46,355 nt of DNA from CAZFLD01 sp964519835 (GTDB taxonomy: Bacteria; Spirochaetota; Spirochaetia; DSM-27196; CAZFLD01). Within the stretch, counting starts at the first letter, position 1. Each line of letters starts with the position of its first letter. This document shows positions 39,870 to 46,355 of the stretch, one piece after another. The notes beneath the pieces were generated by a model. That model was not told the DNA's origin and searched no databases. It saw only the letters and a list, made by a program, of their open reading frames with translations. Position numbers and translations under genes: made by a program. The stretch covers positions 1 to 46,355 of the forward strand of contig CAZFLD010000030.1 of assembly GCA_964519835.1 (NCBI GenBank). Direction: 5' to 3'.

Positions 39870-41303
39870 CTACTTGTTGCGCCGCGCCTCTTTGACAACC
39901 TCATTCATACCCTCGCGCCAGCGCCACGCAGCCTGCCAGTCGGCATCGGTTGCCGCCGGTGGATCAAATCGGCTTGCGTCGAACGTGATGTACAGTTCAT
40001 GGAAGCGGTCCTCGGAGTAGTTCGGATTGGGTCGGTTGTACTGAACGTTGTTGTCTTTGCGCCACGTGTCGAGGGCTGTGCGCATAGTGGCTACGCGGTC
40101 CGGATGTTCGGCGGCGACGTCGCTTTGCTCGCCTATGTCCGTCCGCAGATTGTAGAGCTCCACGAGCTCGTCGTCGTAGAACTCGACCAGGAGCCAATCG
40201 CCGTCCCGCATCGCCCCGTTTGGTCGGCTCCCCTGGTTGGTGTAGTGGGGGAAATGTTGGAAGATGGGTCTTTCCGGAAACGCGTCGGTCCCCAGGAGCC
40301 CTTTCGCGAAGCTTATGCCGTCGAGTGCCGGTTGGGCCTGGAGCGTGGCCGGCGAGCCGGCGCTGGTTTGTCCGTCCGGCAACGGTGCGCCAACAAGCTC
40401 GCGGAGCGTTGGAATCCAATCTACGTTGTTCACGGGGGTGTCCACCACGCGCCCGGCTTCGATGTGTCCAGGCCATCGAACAATCAGCGGAACGCGATTT
40501 CCTCCCTCGTACACAAATCCTTTTCCCGCCCGGAAGGGCGTGTTGTGCGTGACCCGCTTATGGTTTGATTCCGGTACGTGAAGGCCGCCGTTGTCGGAGG
40601 TAAAAACGAGGATTGTGTTTTCCGCAATACCGAGCTCGTCGAGACGACGCATAATAAGGCCGACGGTGTCGTCGAGGGTTTCGATGAGCGCTCCGTAGAC
40701 CGGTTCGAAGGCGTTTTTGTTTTTGTCTATGAGGCGCTGCCGTGCCGTGTAGGGGATGTGCGGCGTGTTGTGACCGAGGTAAAGGACAAACGGTTTTTCC
40801 ACGTCGGCCTTGATAAAATCCAGCGCCGCATGAGTGAGCTCATACTCACCTTTTCCGCCTTCGGTTTCCGAAGGCTTGGTGTTTGCCGGCGCCGAATAGA
40901 AGTGGTCAAACCCATGCTCCAGCGGCCCGAATCCCGCTCCTCCAACATGCCACTTGCCGATGAGCGCAGTTCGGTAGCCGATCTCACCGAAGTATTTTGG
41001 GAAGCTCTTGACCTCGAGGGGGATGTTTAGCGTGATCTCCGGGTGAAGGACCCTTTGGCTTACACAGTCCGGCCGGCCGGGCAAAAAGGTGGTCAGGTGC
41101 AACCGTGCGGGATTCAAGCCGGTGAGGATGCCGGCGCGCGACGGGGAGCAGATCGGCTGGCAGGCGTATGCCGAGGTAAACCGCATCCCCTGTGCCGCAA
41201 GCCGGTCTAGGTTAGGCGTGTTGTGATCTTCCCTGCCGTAGCAGTGAAGATCGTTGATTCCAAGGTCGTCACAGAGAATAAAAAGGATGTTTGGGCGCTT
41301 CAT
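39870..41303 (-). CDS. Sulfatase (S1 family), no signal peptide
   Basis: A 477-residue type I sulfatase. It opens MKRPNILFILCDDLG, with the metal-binding Asp pair, and C52 in CSPSRAGILTG is the residue normally converted to formylglycine. GHNTPHIPY and LVFTSDNGGLH supply further active-site residues. It would remove sulfate esters from a carbohydrate or small molecule. The ATG at 41303 was chosen from family alignment; the in-frame upstream extension to 41378 is not a convincing signal peptide, so the protein looks cytoplasmic. A formylglycine-generating enzyme is not in the window. The second sulfatase gene lies just upstream on the same strand. Confidence 0.9.
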   Translation of the reverse strand: MKRPNILFILCDDLGINDLHCYGREDHNTPNLDRLAAQGMRFTSAYACQPICSPSRAGILTGLNPARLHLTTFLPGRPDCVSQRVLHPEITLNIPLEVKSFPKYFGEIGYRTALIGKWHVGGAGFGPLEHGFDHFYSAPANTKPSETEGGKGEYELTHAALDFIKADVEKPFVLYLGHNTPHIPYTARQRLIDKNKNAFEPVYGALIETLDDTVGLIMRRLDELGIAENTILVFTSDNGGLHVPESNHKRVTHNTPFRAGKGFVYEGGNRVPLIVRWPGHIEAGRVVDTPVNNVDWIPTLRELVGAPLPDGQTSAGSPATLQAQPALDGISFAKGLLGTDAFPERPIFQHFPHYTNQGSRPNGAMRDGDWLLVEFYDDELVELYNLRTDIGEQSDVAAEHPDRVATMRTALDTWRKDNNVQYNRPNPNYSEDRFHELYITFDASRFDPPAATDADWQAAWRWREGMNEVVKEARRNK

Positions 41304-41392
41304 GGGCCAAGCGTACCCTAAGGTCCGGATGCCGACAATGCTGCTGACTGAGGGATAACCCGCAAGGGCTCCCGCCAACAGCCGGCCCCGCG

Positions 41393-42799
41393 CTAGAACA
41401 CCCGTGTTGCCGGCGGTCCTGTGTCCACGGCCGCGGCCGCCATGTCGAGAGCCACGTTGGTCAGCTCGGCGCGGATCGCGGCATAGGCGGGCTCGTCGTA
41501 GCGGTTTTCGAATTCCTCGGGATCATCATAAAGGTCAAAAAGCTCGCCGACTCTCTCCGTGTGATAGCGAACCAGCTTGTATTGCTCACTCCTGATCATC
41601 GTGGCGCGGCTGCCGTGCCAGGCCTCGCGACCCGGAGCGGCGGCGCTCAGGGCGTCGAAGTAGACGCTTCGAACGGTCTGCCGATGCCGGTCGGTCCTTC
41701 CGGTCAACAACGGCCAAAGTGATCGACCGGCCATCCGTTCAAGTACCGGGACACCGGCAAGCTCGAGAAGCGTCGGTGCAATGTCGGTCAGCTCAACGAG
41801 AGCCTCGCGCGTTTCTCCAGCCGGCAAAACGCCCGGCCACGAAAACACAAGTGGCACGTGAACAAGGCCCTCATAGAAGCGACAGCCTTTTAGGAGCAAT
41901 CCGTGGTCCCCGAGCATCTCCCCGTGATCGCTCATAACGATCACAAGTGTATTCTCGCGTTGTCCCGACCGGTCGAGGGACTCCAACACACGGCCGACGT
42001 TATCGTCGATCTGTTCGATCATCGCATAGTACGCGGCGATCTTTTGCTTGGCGGCGAAGCTCGTGGGATCGGCCGCCTCGGTCTGGAAATCCACACCGGC
42101 AAGCCGTCCCTGAGCCGCGACGTCCTCCGTGCGGAAGATCGGCCCCGGCAGATTCTCAGCCCGGTATCGATCACGAAACTCAGGCGGCGGGTCGAAGGGG
42201 GGGTGTGGATCAAAGATGTTAACGCTCATAAGCCATGGCTGGTCCCACTCGTGCTCGATAAACTCAATCGCCTTTTCTGCGCAGAACCGAGTCTGATGAA
42301 GCTCCGGCGGCATGTAAGCGTCGCGCGCATAGCGTGTCGATAGGTGCTCGCCCTTCTCGTGGAGCCAATCGGCATATTCGTGACCGGCGGGCCAAATGTC
42401 GCGGTGGTCGTGGCTCCAGTGAAAGACCGAATAGCCGTCTTCGGCCGGCCGTGGCTCGATGCGCCCATGTGCCCCTGCAAGATGAAGCTTCCCCGAAAGT
42501 CCGCAGCAGTAGTAATCGTCCGCAAGCAGCTTTGTCACCAGTGGAGCCGCCTCGGCCCAGTACTTGTTGCCGTTTGTGCAGGCGCGTATTGAGTCCGGGT
42601 ACATGCCGGTCAAAAAGCTCGCTCGGCTCGGCGTACAAATCGGACTCTGGCAATACGCGTTTGTGCACGCGACGCCGGTCTCAACCAGCCGATCGATGTT
42701 AGGAGTGTTGATGTGATTATTACCCAGCGCGTGAATGGTGTCCCATCGTTGCTGGTCGGTGCAAATCCAGAGGATGTTTGGACGTGGTGAGGTGGTCAT
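41393..42799 (-). CDS. Sulfatase (S1 family) 2, no signal peptide
   Basis: A 468-residue sulfatase, only distantly similar to its neighbour. It begins RPNILWICTDQQRWDTI and has C55 in CTPSRASFLTGMYP as the formylglycine position, then NIFDPHPPFDPP and VIVMSDHGEMLGDHG. No signal peptide is seen. It belongs to the arylsulfatase/choline-sulfatase-like part of the family, but the substrate cannot be fixed. With the next gene it likely forms a two-gene operon (89-base gap) that would release sulfate from imported sulfated sugars. Desulfated products could feed the catabolic operons upstream. Confidence 0.9.
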   Translation of the reverse strand: MTTSPRPNILWICTDQQRWDTIHALGNNHINTPNIDRLVETGVACTNAYCQSPICTPSRASFLTGMYPDSIRACTNGNKYWAEAAPLVTKLLADDYYCCGLSGKLHLAGAHGRIEPRPAEDGYSVFHWSHDHRDIWPAGHEYADWLHEKGEHLSTRYARDAYMPPELHQTRFCAEKAIEFIEHEWDQPWLMSVNIFDPHPPFDPPPEFRDRYRAENLPGPIFRTEDVAAQGRLAGVDFQTEAADPTSFAAKQKIAAYYAMIEQIDDNVGRVLESLDRSGQRENTLVIVMSDHGEMLGDHGLLLKGCRFYEGLVHVPLVFSWPGVLPAGETREALVELTDIAPTLLELAGVPVLERMAGRSLWPLLTGRTDRHRQTVRSVYFDALSAAAPGREAWHGSRATMIRSEQYKLVRYHTERVGELFDLYDDPEEFENRYDEPAYAAIRAELTNVALDMAAAAVDTGPPATRVF

Positions 42800-42973
42800 G
42801 AGCCGAGGCTACCGCAGCGGTGCGGTGCCTGCAAGCGCCGTGGCGCCGGAAGATTTAGCGCCGCCCCGGCCGTCACCGCCGACCCTGATCGGGCTGGGCG
42901 CCGTCGGCGTTCGCGGCCCGCCGGCCCGGTTTTGGTCGCGACCGTTTGACGCTACCTGGTGTACAATGTCCTC

Positions 42974-44107
42974 ATGGTGGCGAGAACATCAAAAACAAAG
43001 TGCATCGGCATCCTTACAAGCGGCGGCGATTGCCCCGGCCTCAACGCGGCGATCCGTGGTGTGGCCAAGGCGGCTATCGGCACCTACGGCATCAAAGTCG
43101 TCGGCTTCCTCGACGGCTTTCGGGGTCTTGTAGAAAACAGAACGATGGTTCTCGACGATCGGAACGTCAGCGGCATTCTTACTGAAGGCGGTACGATCCT
43201 CGGGACCGCCCGCGAGAAACCACACAAGATGCCCATGGGCGGTAAGACTATGGATATGACCGCCGCCGCCGTGGAGAATCTGCGTAAGCATCACATCGAC
43301 TGCTTGGTTTGCTTGGGTGGCGGCGGCACGCAGAAAAACGCCTATCACCTACACAAGGCCGGTGGGGTCGACGTGCTAACGTTGCCAAAAACCATCGACA
43401 ACGACGTCTGGGGCACCGACATAACCTTCGGCTTTGATACCGCAATGATGATCGCCGCCGAAGCCATCGACCGCCTTCACACCACCGCCACGAGTCATCA
43501 TCGGATTATCGTGTGCGAGATCATGGGGCATTCGGCCGGATGGCTTGCCCTTGGAGCGGGTATTGCCGGTGGAGCCGATGTCATTCTGATTCCCGAGTTA
43601 CCGTATGACCTCGAGACGGTGGCGTCGCACCTTCAGTCGCGTCGGATCGGCGGCAAACGCTTTAGTATTGTCGCCATAGCGGAGGGCGCGGTTTCGAAGG
43701 CCGAAGAAAAAGGCAAGAACAGTAACGGCAAGAAAAAGCAGTCCGACCAGGTCGTCGTAGAAAAGACGCCGAGCGGGGACGAGTATCGACTGGTGCAAGA
43801 ATCAAAGGCGAGCCAAGTGGCACGGGAGCTGCAGCATCTTACCGGAACCGAGGCGCGTGTTACGTCACTTGGACACGTACAGCGTGGCGGCGGGCCGTCG
43901 GCCCGGGACCGATTGCTATGCACGTTGCTCGGAACCACCGCCGCTCGCCTCCTCGCCGAAGGAACGTACAACGTAATGGTCGGCGTCTCCGGGGACTCCT
44001 GCAAACCGGTGCCGATCAAAGAGGTCGCCGGAAAAAAGAAGGTTGTGCCTCCCGACCATCCTTGGATCGACTCGGCGCGCTTAGTTGGAACGTGCCTCGG
44101 TGAGTAG
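42974..44107 (+). CDS. 6-phosphofructokinase, group III (mixed ATP/PPi motif type)
   Basis: A 377-residue phosphofructokinase for fructose 6-phosphate phosphorylation in glycolysis. Motifs: ILTSGGDCPGLNAAIRG (13-29), GGGGTQ (115-120) and PKTIDND (138-144), MGHSAGWLA, and LGHVQRGGGPSARDR. Lys139 in PKTIDND is typical of PPi enzymes and group III, while glycine in place of the Asp of GGDDT favours ATP. A Lys/Ser-rich insert (about 241-275) interrupts the fold. A GTG at 42959 would add five residues. TACAAT at 42962-42967 just before the ATG could be a -10 box, but no matching -35 was found. It is convergent with the LacI gene. Confidence 0.9.
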   Translation: MVARTSKTKCIGILTSGGDCPGLNAAIRGVAKAAIGTYGIKVVGFLDGFRGLVENRTMVLDDRNVSGILTEGGTILGTAREKPHKMPMGGKTMDMTAAAVENLRKHHIDCLVCLGGGGTQKNAYHLHKAGGVDVLTLPKTIDNDVWGTDITFGFDTAMMIAAEAIDRLHTTATSHHRIIVCEIMGHSAGWLALGAGIAGGADVILIPELPYDLETVASHLQSRRIGGKRFSIVAIAEGAVSKAEEKGKNSNGKKKQSDQVVVEKTPSGDEYRLVQESKASQVARELQHLTGTEARVTSLGHVQRGGGPSARDRLLCTLLGTTAARLLAEGTYNVMVGVSGDSCKPVPIKEVAGKKKVVPPDHPWIDSARLVGTCLGE

Positions 44108-44177
44108 TGTGGCCTGCGCCCCCAGAAGCCCAGAGGCGTGGCCCCTGTGTGCATCGCACCGGTAGCCGAGCCTGCGC

Positions 44178-45257
44178 TCATCCGTGGTCCTGGAACTCGT
44201 CCATGTTGCCGGCACCCATGACAAGAATCGGCGAGCGGTAGTCGGCCGCCGGTCGTTTTCCTGAGAGCAAGTACTCGGCGATGATGCGCACCGGTTCGGT
44301 ACCCTGGTGGACCGGATCTTGGCAGATCGAAAAATCGATCCGGCCCGAAGCGAGTCCCTCTTTCACGATCGGCAGTGCGTCATTTGTGATCACACGGACC
44401 GGCTCGTCCGCGCCCGCGGATCCGGCCTGTCGACGTTCGCGAAGCATTGCCAGGGACGCCTCGATGCTGCCGGTTGCCATGTACACACCCACGATGCGCC
44501 GACCGTTGGCCGCCGCTTGATCGAAAGATGCGCGCAGCACCGCCCGTGTGTCGTCGTAGTTGTCGAAGCCCTCGCCCACGGTTACGTCACAATCCTCGGA
44601 CCACCGGGTCATGCCGGCGGTAAAACCTTCGATTCGATCGCGGTGCGCCTGGAAGTCGAGGTTGCCCGTGACCGCGACGACCCGACCGGGAGACCGCACG
44701 GTTTTTGCCATGAGCTCCGCAGCCATAACGCCGCTCTTGTAGAGGTTCTGGCCGACGAAACAGAGGCGTCCTTCGACGGCAATGTCGGAGTTGATTGTGA
44801 CCACCGGCGTGCCCGATTCAACTATGCCGAGCAACGCGGATCGAACGGCGGCCGTGTCCGGTCCGGTCACCACAAAAGCGTCTCCGTCGGCAGAGGCCGT
44901 CTGTAGCGTCGATACTAGTCCGCCTTCATCGCGCGGATCGAAATACACGGCACGCGTTCGAATGCCCATGCCGGCGAGCTCTGCCTCTGCCCGATGTACG
45001 CCGGAGAGTATTAAGTCAAAAAAGCCGCTGCTTGTTTTGGGAAGCACCACAACGATCGTTTTGGGACTGTGGTTGAACCGAAGGGCCTTTGCGGCTCTGT
45101 TCGGCACGTACCCGAGCGAGTCGGCGATGGTACGAATTTGATTGGCCACCTCGCTCCGCACGTCGCCACGGTTGTTGAGCACACGATCCACGGTGCCTCG
45201 CGAGACACCGGCTTGGTCGGCTATGGCCCTGATCGTGGGGCGTTTGGTACCACTCAC
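44178..45257 (-). CDS. LacI-family transcriptional regulator 2
   Basis: A 359-residue regulator starting with GTG. The helix-turn-helix PTIRAIADQAGVSRGTVDRVLNN (about 7-29) and hinge (SLGYVPNRAAKALRF) are followed by a binding-protein-like sensor (about 65-345) ending in PILVMGAGNMDEF. The TVDRVLN variant of the recognition helix and the rhamnose/ribose-binding-like sensor suggest a sugar signal. The target is unclear: it is convergent with phosphofructokinase and downstream of the second desaturase gene. Confidence 0.9.
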   Translation of the reverse strand: MSGTKRPTIRAIADQAGVSRGTVDRVLNNRGDVRSEVANQIRTIADSLGYVPNRAAKALRFNHSPKTIVVVLPKTSSGFFDLILSGVHRAEAELAGMGIRTRAVYFDPRDEGGLVSTLQTASADGDAFVVTGPDTAAVRSALLGIVESGTPVVTINSDIAVEGRLCFVGQNLYKSGVMAAELMAKTVRSPGRVVAVTGNLDFQAHRDRIEGFTAGMTRWSEDCDVTVGEGFDNYDDTRAVLRASFDQAAANGRRIVGVYMATGSIEASLAMLRERRQAGSAGADEPVRVITNDALPIVKEGLASGRIDFSICQDPVHQGTEPVRIIAEYLLSGKRPAADYRSPILVMGAGNMDEFQDHG

Positions 45258-45335
45258 GCGCCTATTCTACTCCGCCGTCGCAACGCGGCCAACGGCGGCC
45301 CGTGCAATAGCCGGCCGCGTGCCGCCGTATGTTGG

Positions 45336-46355
45336 TCAGGCCAGCTTGGGCGGTGCCGCCGTTTCCGGGAATTCCGGCATAAATCGGTAGTCCGGGTCTT
45401 TTGCCTGTTCGCGCCGCACGTGAAGGCAGTGAAACAAGCCGCGCCAGTAACCCGTTAAGGGCTTGGGCAGGTCGTGCTTCATAGCCTTGTTTAGCTTTCT
45501 CAGATTATAGAAGGGAACACTTGCGTACATGTGGTGCTCTGCGTGGTAGTTCATGTTCCAATAGAGGTAGGACATGATGGGCCCGAAGTCGGCGGTGTAT
45601 GCGACCACCCGCCAATCCGGCACGTTTCGAGCGAGTCCGACGTGCTGCTGTACCTCGCATCCATGGACAAGGAAGGTGCCAAAAAAGTAGCCGAAGGTGA
45701 CTGTGGGTATAAGAATCCACAACTGGAAGTAGATAAAAAGCGCAAGCAGGACTCCATGGCCGATAAACAGAAATCGCGCCCACGAAATCAGCTTTTTTGT
45801 CTTGATATTGTCTTTGCTCAACAGCGGACACCAGAAAAAAAAGTCCGCATCGGTATTGCCGAGAGCGTGCTGGAGGTTTGTCCCCATGATGTTCTTGAAG
45901 TGAGCCCAATCAAAAAGGAACCAACCAATGACCTGAGGAGTCGTAAAGGGCGCGGGCTCGGGGAGGATCTCTTTGTCTTGGTCCATAAATCCCGTGTAGA
46001 GGTGGTGTCTCCGGTGGCTTTCTTTGAAGTGGAAGTGACTGTTCCATGTCAAGAACGCAAAGAGCCTGTAGAAAAAGCTGTTTATCCACTTGGTCTTGAA
46101 GGCGGTTCCGTGGGACAGCTCGTGGACCGCCGCTCCCATGCCGACAAAACCGTGGAACATACAATGAACATAAGCGGCTGTCACCATCAGGACCAACTGC
46201 TGGGTCAGGAAAAAGTAGAGGGCAAGACCAATCGTGGCGAGATATATAAGGAGAAAGCTCCCGGCGTGGAGCAATCCCTTCAAATCGCTCTTCTTGGTGA
46301 GTTGCCTTAGTGTATCTTTGTCGATCGGTGTCCTGTAGAAGCCGATTGTATTGGC
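45336..46355 (-). CDS. Membrane fatty acid desaturase 2 (5' end outside the window)
   Basis: At least 340 residues of a di-iron membrane desaturase. The frame stays open to the last base of the window (GFYRTPIDKDTLRQLTKKSD before the first in-window start codon), so the gene begins just beyond the right edge; comparison with the paralogue at 6434-7477 suggests only a few residues are missing. Histidine boxes HELSH, HRRHH and HAEHH are all present, and hydrophobic helices match those of the paralogue. It probably acts on acyl lipids with O2. It ends 78 bases before the LacI gene on the same strand. Confidence 0.9.
   Translation of the reverse strand, partial: ANTIGFYRTPIDKDTLRQLTKKSDLKGLLHAGSFLLIYLATIGLALYFFLTQQLVLMVTAAYVHCMFHGFVGMGAAVHELSHGTAFKTKWINSFFYRLFAFLTWNSHFHFKESHRRHHLYTGFMDQDKEILPEPAPFTTPQVIGWFLFDWAHFKNIMGTNLQHALGNTDADFFFWCPLLSKDNIKTKKLISWARFLFIGHGVLLALFIYFQLWILIPTVTFGYFFGTFLVHGCEVQQHVGLARNVPDWRVVAYTADFGPIMSYLYWNMNYHAEHHMYASVPFYNLRKLNKAMKHDLPKPLTGYWRGLFHCLHVRREQAKDPDYRFMPEFPETAAPPKLA

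Noticed and set aside
1..46355. Insertion sequences, phage or integrative elements
   Set aside because: No transposase, integrase or phage protein was recognised; the short repeats found have no coding capacity or terminal inverted repeats.

Overview
This 46.4 kb window is a densely coded, GC-rich bacterial chromosome segment with 39 supported protein genes, one of them cut by the right edge. No rRNA, tRNA, CRISPR array or transposase was seen. The best guess for the host is a free-living or host-associated Spirochaetota bacterium. The main clue is the leader style of the exported proteins: a hydrophobic core ending in A-G-G-Q-E-E-E (solute-binding protein) or S-G-G-T-E-E (rhodanese), as is common in spirochaete substrate-binding proteins. 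Oxygen-sensitive enzymes (a glycyl radical enzyme and its activase) sit among oxygen-dependent ones (phytanoyl-CoA dioxygenase-like proteins, desaturases), which suggests a facultative lifestyle. Sulfatases, Gfo/Idh oxidoreductases, sugar isomerases and a mannonate-dehydratase-like enzyme point to use of modified sugars or polysaccharides.

Layout. 0-6.3 kb: a PhyH-family dioxygenase gene diverges from an AraC regulator with a solute-binding-protein sensor, followed by a glycyl radical enzyme and its radical-SAM activase. 6.4-8.6 kb: divergent fatty acid desaturase and sterol desaturase/hydroxylase-like genes. 8.6-17.9 kb: a LacI regulator diverges from an eight-kb operon of rhamnose mutarotase, two MtaA/CmuA-like (URO-D fold) proteins, sugar ABC ATPase, two permeases and the binding protein, ending at a strong terminator. 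18-19.9 kb: a third URO-D-like gene and a lipoprotein. 20.1-26.4 kb, minus strand: a compact sulfur operon of seven genes (hcyS-like carrier, metY, E1-like hcyF, JAMM hcyD, a periplasmic beta-propeller, a YeeE thiosulfate transporter joined to a rhodanese, and tusA). 26.6-37.1 kb: two facing catabolic operons (Gfo/Idh x3, TIM-barrel isomerases x2, zinc dehydrogenase, ManD-like enzyme), an AraC regulator, a second PhyH protein and a fourth URO-D-like protein. 37-46.4 kb: a P-type cation ATPase, two sulfatases, a phosphofructokinase, a LacI regulator and a second desaturase.

How they may work together. The binding protein of the ABC importer and the sensor of the AraC regulator are clear paralogues within the window, so import and gene control probably answer to the same or related ligand. 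The mutarotase suggests an L-rhamnose-like sugar. The sulfur operon matches the protein-thiocarboxylate route of homocysteine synthesis known from Wolinella (HcyS/HcyF/HcyD/MetY), here physically joined to genes for thiosulfate uptake and sulfane transfer. The most notable candidates for undescribed biology are this extended sulfur operon, the glycyl radical enzyme with an unusual SGCQWYC active-site segment, and the set of four MtaA/CmuA-like proteins in sugar operons with no corrinoid protein in sight.
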